A DNA stretch of 64,000 nucleotides, from contig JBIOVX010000215.1 in NCBI GenBank assembly GCA_044868005.1, positions 38,170-102,169 of the forward strand. Reading direction: 5' to 3'. The stretch's first letter is position 1. Every line of letters begins with the position of its first letter. The DNA is from DATARR01 sp044868005 (GTDB taxonomy: Bacteria > Acidobacteriota > Thermoanaerobaculia > Multivoradales > UBA5704). The notes under the pieces are model-generated. The model worked only from the letters and a program-made list of their open reading frames with translations, did not search any database and had not been told where the DNA came from. A program made the translations under genes and the position numbers. Positions 49,231 to 57,902 of this stretch are shown one piece after another.

Positions 49231-50886
49231 TCAGACATTGAGCTCCCAGACCTCATAGGCGAGATCCTGGTAGAGCATCGAGGCTCGGGGGTCGCGCCGC
49301 AACTGCTGGGCCAGGGGCGCGAAGCCGGAGGCCTTCCAGATCGTGACGTAGCGCGCGCCGAAGCGCCGGGCGATCTCCCCCACCGGGTCGCCGCTGCGGC
49401 CATGGGCGATCGCCCAGTAGCGATCGAAGAGCTGCGGGTCCTTGGCATAGAAGAAAGTAGGGTCCTGCGCCACCAGAGATTTGAGCTGAGGCGCCGCGTA
49501 GAGCAGCGGCGCGGAATCCGCCCACTGCGCGGTGAACACCTGCGCTCCCCGCCGGCCGTTCTCGCCCAGGAAGCTTGCCATGGCGAGCGGCCGCGCGTTG
49601 CCCAGCGGCCGCAGATCGCCGCGTCCGAAATCGCGTACTCCCCAGACGCTCCAGGCGGCGCCGAGGATCAAGGCCAACGCCGCCATGGCTCGGCCCCGGC
49701 GCGGCAGGAGTGGGCGCTCGCCGCGGCTCGCCGCCTCGGCGGCGATCACGGCCAAGGCGAGAATCCCCAGCACCGCGGCGTTCTCGAGCAGCCGGCGAAG
49801 GAGGAAGGCGCCCGCCAGGAGGAAAGCGGCGGCCAGCGCCGAGAGGGTGACGGCGGCCGGCGTGCGCGCCGACGGCCGGCGGACGAGCCATGCCACGGCG
49901 AGAGCGGGAGCGATGAAGAGGGGCCACTGCTCGAGGAGAAATGACAGAGACGGCTGCAGCAGCTCCATGCCCAGCGCCTCGCGCAGGCTGCGGGTTTCGG
50001 CGCCGAGACTGGCGAGCGGCACGACGACGTTCTGCGTCCACAGCAGCCAGAAATTGTGCGGCAGATTCGGATGCACGAGCTGCCCGAAGAGCCAGCCGCC
50101 GGCCGCCGCGAGGACCGGCCCGAGGCGGAACCGGCGCTCCCCGCTCCCGGGCGCCAGGCGGACGGCCAGGCTCCAGGTCAGGGCGATCGGAATCGCCAGC
50201 CAGCCGGCCGTGTGGGTGAGCCCGAAGACTGCGCAGACGGCGGCCAGGATCCACAGCCGCGCGCCCCGGAACAGCAGGCCGAGGACCAGCACGCTGAAGC
50301 CGAGCATCCAGACGTGAGGCCGAAGCTGTTCGATGCGCAAGACGAAAAACGGTCCCAGCGCGGCGAGGCTGAGGAGCCAGCCGGGGGCTCCGGGGACCCG
50401 CTGCGAGCGCAGAAACCACGCCATCGATCCGATCAGGAAAGCCTGCCCCAGCAGCGCCCCGATCAGCGCCGCCTTGCCGATCGGCAGACGGGCGATCGGC
50501 AGCAGCAGGACGTGGAACAGCAGCTCCTTGTCGGCGAAGCGCTCCGCCAGGACCGAGAAGGGCGTCCAGGGGAAAGCGCGCAACGGGAACTGGCGCCCGA
50601 GCTCGCGCGCCACGCCCAGATGGTAGTAATCGTCGTACCCCCAGGGCAGATCGACGCCGATCCTCAGCGCGGCATAGAAGGCGAGCACCGCGCCACCCGC
50701 GCCCAGCAGCCACCCGAGGCTCGCACGCCCGGCGACGCTCTCAGCCGCGGGCTGAGGGGCCTTCTGCTTTCCCGGCCGGTTTACCTTCGGAGCCCTGGAC
50801 GCGATGGCTGACCCTCGGTTCTTGAAACGTCGGTTCGCAGGAGTCCGTAACTCTATCAAGACGCCATCGAGGCGTAGAATCCGCAA
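49231..50886 (-). CDS. Polytopic membrane protein, GT-C glycosyltransferase-like
   Basis: An approximately 551-residue integral membrane protein with about ten hydrophobic segments (for example LGWLLGAGGAVLAFYAALRI, FHVLLLPIARLPIGKAALIGALLG, ILAAVCAVFGLTHTAGWLAIPIAL). The first periplasmic loop contains DLPWGYDDYYHLGVARELG, an acidic D-D-x-x-H pattern like the catalytic loop of GT-C transferases that use polyprenyl-sugar donors. The C-terminal soluble tail (about 110 residues) is usual for that group. There is no ATG or GTG in the N-terminal stretch: the frame opens with TTG at 50886, and TTG at 50859 is the next option, so the start is uncertain. Upstream it is divergent from the ThuA gene. 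Confidence 0.75.
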   Translation of the reverse strand: MRILRLDGVLIELRTPANRRFKNRGSAIASRAPKVNRPGKQKAPQPAAESVAGRASLGWLLGAGGAVLAFYAALRIGVDLPWGYDDYYHLGVARELGRQFPLRAFPWTPFSVLAERFADKELLFHVLLLPIARLPIGKAALIGALLGQAFLIGSMAWFLRSQRVPGAPGWLLSLAALGPFFVLRIEQLRPHVWMLGFSVLVLGLLFRGARLWILAAVCAVFGLTHTAGWLAIPIALTWSLAVRLAPGSGERRFRLGPVLAAAGGWLFGQLVHPNLPHNFWLLWTQNVVVPLASLGAETRSLREALGMELLQPSLSFLLEQWPLFIAPALAVAWLVRRPSARTPAAVTLSALAAAFLLAGAFLLRRLLENAAVLGILALAVIAAEAASRGERPLLPRRGRAMAALALILGAAWSVWGVRDFGRGDLRPLGNARPLAMASFLGENGRRGAQVFTAQWADSAPLLYAAPQLKSLVAQDPTFFYAKDPQLFDRYWAIAHGRSGDPVGEIARRFGARYVTIWKASGFAPLAQQLRRDPRASMLYQDLAYEVWELNV

Positions 50887-50888
50887 TC

Positions 50889-51623
50889 ATGAGGCCGCGC
50901 CCGCTCTTCGCTCTCGCCTTGTGGCTCGTGGCGAGCGCTCCGGCCTCGTCGGAGGATTTCCGCGTCCTGGTCTTCAGCAAGACCGGCGGCTTCCGGCACG
51001 ATTCGATTCCCCGAGGCATCGCGCTGGTCCAGGCGCTGGGAGCGGCCCATGGCTTCAGCGTGGACGCGACGGAGGACGCCTCCCGCTTCACCCGCAAGCG
51101 TCTCGCCGCCTATCGGGTGGTGATCTTCCTCAACACCACGGGCGAGGTCCTGAACAACCGTCAGCAGGCCGCCTTCGAGGCCTACATCCGCAACGGCGGT
51201 GGCTGGGTGGGCGTCCATTCGGCGGCGGACACCGAGCACGCCTGGCCCTTCTATGGCACGCTCCTCGGCGGCGGGGCCTGGTTCATCAGCCACCCGGCGA
51301 TTCAGCGCGCCAGCCTGCGGGTCGAGAGAGGAACCCATCCCTCCACCGCGCATTACCCGCCGAGCTTTTCGTTCACCGACGAGTGGTACAACTTCCGGGC
51401 CAACCCTCGCCGCAGGGTCCTCGTCCTCCTCGCCCTCGACGAGACGAGCTACGACCCCGGCTCCGATGCGATGGGAGACCACCCGATCGCCTGGTACCAC
51501 TCCGTCGGTCGCGGCCGGGCCTGGTACACCAACCTGGGACACCGGTCCGAGACATATAGCGACCCCTCGTTCGCTCAACATCTCCTGGGAGGAATTCTGT
51601 GGGCCGGGACTCGAAGAAAATGA
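50889..51623 (+). CDS. Exported ThuA-domain protein
   Basis: A 244-residue secreted protein. Signal peptide (LFALALWLVASAPASS) is followed by the ThuA (trehalose-utilisation/class I GATase-like) fold: FRVLVFSKTGGFRHDSIPRGI, YRVVIFLNTTGEVLNN, FEAYIRNGGGWVGVHSAADTE, WYHSVGRGRAWYTNLGHRSETYSDP. These are strongly conserved in bacterial ThuA-like proteins, which are thought to act on carbohydrates; chemistry is not established. ATG at 50889 lies between the divergent TTG and no clear ribosome site. Its stop overlaps the start of the M42 peptidase (ATGA), so the two are coupled. Confidence 0.9.
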   Translation: MRPRPLFALALWLVASAPASSEDFRVLVFSKTGGFRHDSIPRGIALVQALGAAHGFSVDATEDASRFTRKRLAAYRVVIFLNTTGEVLNNRQQAAFEAYIRNGGGWVGVHSAADTEHAWPFYGTLLGGGAWFISHPAIQRASLRVERGTHPSTAHYPPSFSFTDEWYNFRANPRRRVLVLLALDETSYDPGSDAMGDHPIAWYHSVGRGRAWYTNLGHRSETYSDPSFAQHLLGGILWAGTRRK

Positions 51624-53761
51624 AGGTCCGCGTTCTCCTGACGTTGTCGCTGTTCGTCCTCTTTACCTCTCCACTCCGCGCGGCCACTCTCGGCGAGGAG
51701 GTCGAGGCCGCCCTCCAGACCGTTTCCGTCTCCGGCCGGGAGGAGCCGGCGGCCGAGCTCATCCTCGGACGCCTGCGCGGGCTTTCCGCGTCGCGGGACG
51801 CTCTCGGCAACGTCGTGCTCACCGCCGGCAGCGGCGAGCCCCGGCGGCTCGTTGCGTGCGCGCTGGGCGAGCCGGGCTTCGTGGTGAGCGGCATTCGCGA
51901 CGATGGCTATCTGCGGGTGGTGCCGGCCGGCGGCCTCCTCACCGGTGCGCTGTGGACGCAGTCGCACGAAGGGAACACGGTGGTGATCGGCGGCGCCCAA
52001 GGTTGGCGTCCCGGCGCCGTGGTGCTCCCCTCGGTCCATCTCCAGCAGGGAGTCACCCAGCTTCGGGAACGTCCGTTCTCGGTGGAGGATCTCTACATCG
52101 ACGTCGGCGCCGAGTCGGCCGCCGAGGTGACGGCGCTGGGCATCCGCCTCATGGATCCGGTGGCGCTCATCCGCCGTCCGGCACGTCTCGCCGGAGATCT
52201 CGTCGCCGGGCCCTCAGCCGCGCAGAAAGGCGCGTGCATCGCGCTCGCCGATGCGGCGCGGCGGTTCCGGGCGGCGCCTGGGCAGGGTACCGTGGTGTTC
52301 GCCTGGACGATGCACGACAGGCTCAATCTCGCCGGCCTCGTGCACGTCGCGCGCACGCGAGGACCGTTCGCGGAGGTCATCCTCCTCTGGCCTGCGTTCG
52401 GCTGGGAGGACGTACTGGACAGACCGCCCGTGCCGAAGCCCATCCCCGCGCCGGGTTCCGGACCGATCGGCGCCGGCGAGCTCCCGGCGGCGCTGAAAGG
52501 CGTTGCTACGGCTCCTCACTTCCCTGTGCCCGGCGACGCGCCGTCCGGAGCGCTCGACTGGGGTACCGCGCACATGGGATACCTCGGACTGCCGGCCCGC
52601 TATCCGGGAACGCCGGTCGAGACCATCTCCGTCAGCGACGTGGAAGCGCTCTCCGGCGCTCTCCTCCGAGCGCTGGGCGGAAATCCCGCACCCGCGGCCG
52701 CGGGACCGCCGCTGCCGCCTCCGGTCGCGATTGCCGAAGCTGGTGAGGGGCACGAAGAAGCGGCCGGGCTCCTCTCCTCGCTCATCGCCCGCTACGGCGT
52801 GAGCGGCGCCGAGGGGCCGGTGCGCGAGGAGGTGCTGCGTAATCTGCCGCCCTGGGCCAGGCCCGAGACGGACGCCAAGGGCAACGTCACGGTGACGATG
52901 GGCAGCGGCGGTCTGCCCCTGCTCTTCGTGGCCCACATGGACGAGGTCGGCTTCCGCGTCGCGGAGGTGCTGGCGGACGGCCGGCTGCGCCTCGAGACGC
53001 GCGGCGGCCTCCTGTCCTTCGTATGGGAGGCGCAGTCGGCTCTCGTGCACGGCGACAGCGGCGCCGTGCCGGCGGTCGTCGAGCCGCGCGAGGACTGGTG
53101 GACGGCCGAGAAATCGGCGCGCTCCGCTCCCCTGACCGTCTATCTCGGTCTCTCCTCCGCGCGCGAGGCCGAGGCGCTCGGCGTCCACGCCGGCAGCACC
53201 GTCACCATGCCCAAGCGGATGTTCCGCCTCGGCCGCCACCGCGTGCTCGCCCGCAGCTTCGACGACCGGGTGGGCTCGACGGCCCTGCTGCTCGCCCTGC
53301 GGCAGATCGATCCGGCGAAGCTCCGCCGGCGCGTCACCTTCGCCTGGTCGGTCGAGGAAGAGGTGGGCCTCAACGGCTCCAAGGTGCTCGCGGAGCGGAT
53401 GCGGGATCTCGTCGAGGTGCATCCCGTGGATACCTTCGTCTCGTCGGATTCGCCCATCGAGTCGCGCCGCTTCGCCTCGGCGCTCCTCGGCCGCGGGCCG
53501 GTGCTGCGCGCCATGGACAACGGCTATCTCGCGCCGCGGCAACTGATCGACCGCTTCCTGGCTCTGGCGGAGCACGGCGGCATTCCCGTCCAGGTAGGCT
53601 TCACGGGAGGCGCCACGGACGGCATGCTCTTCCTCGCCAACGGCGCCGCCGTGCTCCCCTTCTCCTGGCCGGGCCGCTACTCGCACTCCCCCGTGGAGGT
53701 GGCGGATCTGCGGGATGTGGAAGCGCTGGTGAAGTTGGTCGTGGCGGTGGCGACGGAGTAG
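51620..53761 (+). CDS. Two-domain M42 aminopeptidase: degenerate N half, intact C half
   Basis: A 713-residue exported protein (signal peptide LLTLSLFVLFTSPLRA) made of two M42-type units. The C half (about 345-713) keeps the metal and catalytic positions: LLFVAHMDEVGF (near 436), RSFDDRVGSTALL (near 546), WSVEEEVGLNGS (near 577), SSDSPIES (near 610), RYSHSP (near 687). In the N half (about 30-330) the corresponding sites are VACALGEPGF, VAGPSAAQKGA, WTMHDRLNLAG and TAHMGYLGLPARYPGTP, so nearly all ligands are gone although the fold-level alignment persists, including a shared VSDVEAL/VADLRDVEAL ending. The N unit is therefore probably structural or regulatory. M42 enzymes are dinuclear tetrahedral aminopeptidases. 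Confidence 0.85.
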   Translation: MKVRVLLTLSLFVLFTSPLRAATLGEEVEAALQTVSVSGREEPAAELILGRLRGLSASRDALGNVVLTAGSGEPRRLVACALGEPGFVVSGIRDDGYLRVVPAGGLLTGALWTQSHEGNTVVIGGAQGWRPGAVVLPSVHLQQGVTQLRERPFSVEDLYIDVGAESAAEVTALGIRLMDPVALIRRPARLAGDLVAGPSAAQKGACIALADAARRFRAAPGQGTVVFAWTMHDRLNLAGLVHVARTRGPFAEVILLWPAFGWEDVLDRPPVPKPIPAPGSGPIGAGELPAALKGVATAPHFPVPGDAPSGALDWGTAHMGYLGLPARYPGTPVETISVSDVEALSGALLRALGGNPAPAAAGPPLPPPVAIAEAGEGHEEAAGLLSSLIARYGVSGAEGPVREEVLRNLPPWARPETDAKGNVTVTMGSGGLPLLFVAHMDEVGFRVAEVLADGRLRLETRGGLLSFVWEAQSALVHGDSGAVPAVVEPREDWWTAEKSARSAPLTVYLGLSSAREAEALGVHAGSTVTMPKRMFRLGRHRVLARSFDDRVGSTALLLALRQIDPAKLRRRVTFAWSVEEEVGLNGSKVLAERMRDLVEVHPVDTFVSSDSPIESRRFASALLGRGPVLRAMDNGYLAPRQLIDRFLALAEHGGIPVQVGFTGGATDGMLFLANGAAVLPFSWPGRYSHSPVEVADLRDVEALVKLVVAVATE

Positions 53762-55567
53762 TTACCCCTTCAGCCCGTACCGCTCCATCTTGATCGCCAA
53801 CCCGTTGCGCGAGAGGCCCAGCAGGCGGGCGGTCTGGGACTTGTTGCCGTTGGCGCGCCGCAGGGCCTCGCGGATAGCTACTTGCTCGGTGCCGCCCACC
53901 AGGCGCTCGAGGTCGAGGTCGGAGGCCGTGTCCACCCGCATGGTGGCGGAGATCTGGCCGTTGCGGACCCGCTCGGGCAGCATGTTGACGTCCACCGGCC
54001 GGTTCGCCTGCGCCATGTAGACGAGCTGCCGGGCGGTGTTCTCCAGCTCCGAAAGATTCCCCGGATAGTCGTAGCTCAGCAGCGCCGACATCGCCTTGAC
54101 GGTGATCCCCTGCAGCCGTTTGCCCGTCTCGTGGCAGTACCGGTTGATGTAGGACTGGATGAGCAGCGGCAGGTCTTCGCGCCGGTCCCGCAGCGGCGGC
54201 ACCAGGATGGTGAATTGCGACAGCCGGTAGGCGAGGTCCACGCGGAAGAGATCGCGGGCCACGGCCGAGTCGAGCGGCATGCGGCTCCCCACCACCAGCC
54301 GCACGTCCACCGGGTGAGCTTCGTTGCTGCCGGCGGGCTCCACCTGGCCCGAGCGCAGGTAGCGCACCAGCCGCGCCTGCAGGTCCATGGGCAGATCCTC
54401 GATCTCGTCGAGGAAGAGGGTGCCGCCGTGGGCCAGCAGGAGCTTGCCTTCGCGCCGCACCGGAGCGCCCTTGCCCGGGATCTCGGCGCCGAAAAGATCC
54501 GCCTCGAGCTGCTGCGCCTTGGCCCCGGCGCAGGTGGCGACCACGAACGGACCGTTGCGCCGCGGGCCGGAGAGGTGCAGCGAACGGGCGAGCAGATCCT
54601 TGCCCACGCCCGGCTCACCGCAGAGCAGCACGTGCACCGGCGGATCCACGGCGGCGCGGAGTTGCTCGACCACCTGCTTCATGGCCGGCGATTCGCCCAC
54701 CACGAGGTTGGGATCGAGGGTGAGGTCCTGCTGGCCGGGATGCCCCGGCAGGATCGGCTCGTACGAGCCCACGTGATGCACCAGCCCCAGCACCAGCAGA
54801 TGGCCCAGGGTGCTCAGCGAGGCGGCGGGCGACCAGGCTTCGGGATCGAATCTCGGCAGCGCGGTGACCAGCGTGTAGTCGCGGTCGAGGGCCGCGAAGG
54901 ACTGGTAGCAGATCCAGGCCGGCGCCTCTCCCAGCTCGCCGCGGAAGGAGCCTGCGCGCTCCCGGTTCCCGGTCGTCTCGCGGTGCCGCAGGAGCTGCTC
55001 CATCAGCCGCTCGCCGCTCGCCAGCCAGGCTTCCTCCGTCGTCACCACCAGCTTCTGGCCCGCTTCCTCCAGACCGCCGGTGAGCAGGAAAAGGGCGCCG
55101 CCCCCGAAGTCCGCCAGCACGTCGCGCACCAGCGATTCGGAGGTGGTGCGGCTCTCGGTGTCGGCGAGCACCCATTCGCTGATGCGGTTCAGGTGCTCGA
55201 TCATGCGGCGCGAGGTGATGCGCGGCGTGCCGTCCGCCGGCAGCTCCTCCTGCGGCGGCGCCTGCGCCTTCTCCGGCACCGGCACGACGTCCTCGACGAG
55301 GAGGGTCACATTGCCGAGCCGGATCTCGTCCAGCACCTCCAGCGAGGCTTCCTTCACCTTGCGCCCGTTCACCTGCAGACCCTTGCGGGTGCCCAGGTCC
55401 TCGATCTTCAGCTCCCTGCCGTCGTAGAGGATGCGCGCGTGCTTCTGGGCCACCCCGGTGACATCCAGGGAGATGTCGCACTCCGGCCAGCTTCCGACGA
55501 GCAGCTCGCCGCGGGAGACGAGAAACCGGCGGACGCCATCCGGCATGTAGGCGACGAGGCGCAGCAT
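53762..55567 (-). CDS. FHA-GAF-AAA+-Fis regulator of the sigma-54 activator type, lacking GAFTGA
   Basis: A 601-residue regulator. An FHA domain (about 5-95; LLVGSWPECDISLDVTGVAQKHARILYDG) is followed by a GAF-like region (about 125-270), an AAA+ domain (about 295-525) with Walker A LLCGEPGVGKDLLARS and Walker B GGTLFLDEIEDLP, and a Fis-type HTH at the end (REALRRANGNKSQTARLLGLSRNGLAIKME). In bona fide sigma-54 activators the L1 loop is EKGAFTGA; here the same spot reads LFGAEIPGKGAPVRREG. So it may act without sigma-54, like TyrR. The FHA head implies control by a Ser/Thr kinase. Start ATG 55567, divergent from hemE. Confidence 0.9.
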   Translation of the reverse strand: MLRLVAYMPDGVRRFLVSRGELLVGSWPECDISLDVTGVAQKHARILYDGRELKIEDLGTRKGLQVNGRKVKEASLEVLDEIRLGNVTLLVEDVVPVPEKAQAPPQEELPADGTPRITSRRMIEHLNRISEWVLADTESRTTSESLVRDVLADFGGGALFLLTGGLEEAGQKLVVTTEEAWLASGERLMEQLLRHRETTGNRERAGSFRGELGEAPAWICYQSFAALDRDYTLVTALPRFDPEAWSPAASLSTLGHLLVLGLVHHVGSYEPILPGHPGQQDLTLDPNLVVGESPAMKQVVEQLRAAVDPPVHVLLCGEPGVGKDLLARSLHLSGPRRNGPFVVATCAGAKAQQLEADLFGAEIPGKGAPVRREGKLLLAHGGTLFLDEIEDLPMDLQARLVRYLRSGQVEPAGSNEAHPVDVRLVVGSRMPLDSAVARDLFRVDLAYRLSQFTILVPPLRDRREDLPLLIQSYINRYCHETGKRLQGITVKAMSALLSYDYPGNLSELENTARQLVYMAQANRPVDVNMLPERVRNGQISATMRVDTASDLDLERLVGGTEQVAIREALRRANGNKSQTARLLGLSRNGLAIKMERYGLKG

Positions 55568-55643
55568 GGGATCTGGAAGTGTACTCCAGACGGACCCTCA
55601 CTCCCCCAACCCCGGGGAGGTGAGGGGTGCTATCCTCCCGCGC

Positions 55644-56666
55644 GTGAACGACCTCTTCCTCCGCACCTGCCGCGGGGAGGCCACCGAGCGCCGCCCGGTG
55701 TGGATCATGCGCCAGGCCGGCCGCTACCTGCCCGAGTACCGCGCGGTGCGCGCCAAGGCGGACTTCCTCACCCTCTGCAAGACCCCCGAGCTGGCGGCCG
55801 AGGTGACGATCCAGCCGGTGGAGATCCTCGGCGTGGACGCCGCCATCCTCTTCGCCGACATCCTGCTGCCCCTGGAAGCCATGGGGGCCGAGCTGGTGTT
55901 CGCCAAGGGGGACGGCCCGTCCTTCCCTCATCCCGTGCGCACCCGCGAGGACGTAGCCCGCCTCCGCTCGCCCGAGGTCGAGGCGACCCTCGGCTACGTC
56001 TTCGACGCCATGCGCCTGGTGCGCCGCGAGCTGGACGGCAAGGTGCCCGTCCTCGGCTTCGGCGGCACGCCCTGGACGCTCGCCGCGTATCTCGTGGAGG
56101 GTGGCGGCTCGAAGCACTTCGAGCACCTCCTCGCCTGGAGCTACGGCGATCCCGAGGGCCTCGGCCTGCTCCTCGACCGCATCGCCGAGACCTCCATCGC
56201 CTACCTCCAGGGTCAGGTCGCGGCCGGAGCGCAGGCCCTGCAGCTTTTCGACACCTGGGGAGGCCTGCTCGACCTCGACCGCTGGCGGAGCGTCGCCCTG
56301 CCGCCGCTGCGCAAGATCGTCGCTGCCCTCAAGGGCCAGGTGCCGTTGATCTATTACATCAACGGCGGCTCGCACCTGCTGCCGGCGCTACGGGAGCTGG
56401 AGGTGGACGTGCTGTCGGTGGATTGGCGGCAGCCCCTTGCCGAGGTCCGCCGGGTCGTGGGTCCGCGAGTCCTCCAGGGCAATCTCGATCCCGCGGCGCT
56501 GCTCGCGCCCATCCCCGAGATCGAGCGCCGCGCCGCCGCCCTCCTCGCGGACGGCCAGGGCGGCGGCCACATCGTCAACCTCGGGCACGGAATCCTGCCG
56601 ATGACGCCGGTCGAGAACGCGAAGGCCTTCGTGGACGCGGTGAAGCGGACGCCGCGTGACCTTTGA
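55644..56666 (+). CDS. hemE: Uroporphyrinogen decarboxylase
   Basis: Converts uroporphyrinogen III to coproporphyrinogen III, the first committed step toward heme after the branch to siroheme. Family motifs are clear: RPVWIMRQAGRYLPEYR, AAILFADILLPLEAMG, LGFGGTPWTLAAYLVEGGGSK, LQLFDTWGGLL and VNLGHGILPMTPVEN. Length is 340 residues from GTG at 55644 (VNDLFLRTCRG), the family's normal N terminus; the longer frame upstream overlaps the FHA regulator and is rejected. No clear ribosome site precedes the GTG. No other heme-pathway gene adjoins it, but the siroheme branch is encoded at 44485-46025. Confidence 0.95.
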   Translation: MNDLFLRTCRGEATERRPVWIMRQAGRYLPEYRAVRAKADFLTLCKTPELAAEVTIQPVEILGVDAAILFADILLPLEAMGAELVFAKGDGPSFPHPVRTREDVARLRSPEVEATLGYVFDAMRLVRRELDGKVPVLGFGGTPWTLAAYLVEGGGSKHFEHLLAWSYGDPEGLGLLLDRIAETSIAYLQGQVAAGAQALQLFDTWGGLLDLDRWRSVALPPLRKIVAALKGQVPLIYYINGGSHLLPALRELEVDVLSVDWRQPLAEVRRVVGPRVLQGNLDPAALLAPIPEIERRAAALLADGQGGGHIVNLGHGILPMTPVENAKAFVDAVKRTPRDL

Positions 56667-56697
56667 AGCGGCAGCGGCTCATTTCACGGAGAAAAAA

Positions 56698-57168
56698 ATG
56701 ACGAAACATTTGACGAGACTTGCAGGAATCCTCATCCTCATTGCCATCATAGGGACAGCACTTTGGTCATTCTTCCCGGGCCAAGATAACCCAAACACTC
56801 CTCGCATTGAAGGCCCAGACCTTGACTTTGTAGTCGGCATTACCGCGTTCTGCATCGGGGTAGTGACCTTCTTTGGGGTCGCAGGGCTGAACCGCTCAGT
56901 CAAAAACCAACAAGTGCTCAGAGGTGAGCGCTTGAGAACTTCGATTGCTTGCTCACTTGTACTCAGCTACCTCTTCATGGTTTCTTTCACAGCCTTTGTG
57001 GGAAACTCACCGATAGTGGGAGGGGTCACGAAAACGTTCGTAGAGAGTTTTTCCAGTGTCATAGGTATCACTATTGCCTTCTATTTCGGGACGTCGGCTG
57101 CGACTCAAATCTTCGGCAAAGAAAAAGATGAGCAACCCGAAAGCAAGAGTGTTGACAAAGATAGCTGA
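56698..57168 (+). CDS. AT-rich orphan membrane protein
   Basis: A 156-residue inner-membrane protein with about four hydrophobic segments (LAGILILIAIIGTALWSFF, FVVGITAFCIGVVTFFGVAG, ACSLVLSYLFMVSFTAFVG, FSSVIGITIAFYFGTSAA) and a charged cytoplasmic tail (KEKDEQPESKSVDKDS). GGAG lies 6 bases before ATG 56698. It is much AT-richer than hemE, 31 bases upstream, and its codons resemble those of the island gene at 43055. It is followed by array C. I do not recognise the family; small helical membrane proteins of this kind are often acquired. Confidence 0.7.
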   Translation: MTKHLTRLAGILILIAIIGTALWSFFPGQDNPNTPRIEGPDLDFVVGITAFCIGVVTFFGVAGLNRSVKNQQVLRGERLRTSIACSLVLSYLFMVSFTAFVGNSPIVGGVTKTFVESFSSVIGITIAFYFGTSAATQIFGKEKDEQPESKSVDKDS

Positions 57169-57289
57169 GGCCCTGCGGTCGGTCTAGCAAGCGATGCAGC
57201 CAGACGGCCGCCTCGCGTGCTCCGTCTTCTTTGTCTCCCCTATCCCCGGTTCCATTCTGTCGTTGCGGTAGGACGGTCCGTCGCAGAGC

Positions 57290-57840
57290 TACGATGCCTT
57301 GTCGTAACAGTCCCGCGCCTTGTCATAGCAATCCCACGCCTTGTCATAGCAATCCCGCGCCTGAGCATAGCGATCCCACGGCTGAGCATAACGATCCGCG
57401 CCTTGTCATAGCGATCCCGCGTCTCATCATAGCGCTCCCGCGCTTCGTGATAGCGATCCCGCGGCGTGTCGTAACGGTATGCCGGCTCGTCGTACTCTTA
57501 GACCGGCCGCGGTAACGCTCCGACAGCTCGTCATAACGGTATGCCGCTTCATCCTAAGAGTAAGACTGGGCGTCGTAGCTCTATTTCGGCCGCCGTAGCG
57601 TTACGACGGCCCGGAGGAACGCTCCCGCGGGCCGTCCTACTCTTACGGCCGGCCATCGTAGCGTTATACAAACCGTCGAACCTGTACGACGGCCCGGAGG
57701 AGAGGTACGACGACTCGTCGTAGCGCTATACAAACCGTCATAGCTGTCCCGCGGCCCAGCATAGCGTTATACGAGGCGTCATAACGGTAAGACGGCGCGC
57801 CATAGAGGTACGACGGCACGTCGCAGGCTTACGATAGAAA
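57290..57840. repeat. Array C: degenerate 21-bp tandem repeat with TA-boxes at a convergent junction
   Basis: About 26 units between the AT-rich membrane-protein gene and the MBL hydrolase. Starts are seen at 57322, 57343, 57365, 57386, 57406, 57427, 57448, 57469 and 57490 (21, 22, 21, 20, 21, 21, 21, 21 apart). Each unit has a TA-framed box such as TAGCGATC, TAACGGTA, TAGCGTTA or TACTCTTA, then a GC-rich arm (CCGCG..., GACGGCCCG...). Some boxes are reverse complements of others (TACTCTTA versus TAAGAGTA). Because TAG/TAA recurs in one frame and indels shift the others, the array cannot encode a protein, which argues that all three arrays act as DNA or RNA. Confidence 0.87.
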
Positions 57841-57902
57841 CGCTCCTTGAGCCCCACTACCCTGCTGAGCCCAGGACGTAGGCTTCATACATCGCCTGGA
57901 GC

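Noticed and set aside
57290..57840. CRISPR array
   Set aside because: Units are 21 bp head to tail without separate unique spacers of typical length, all units vary, and no cas gene is in the window.
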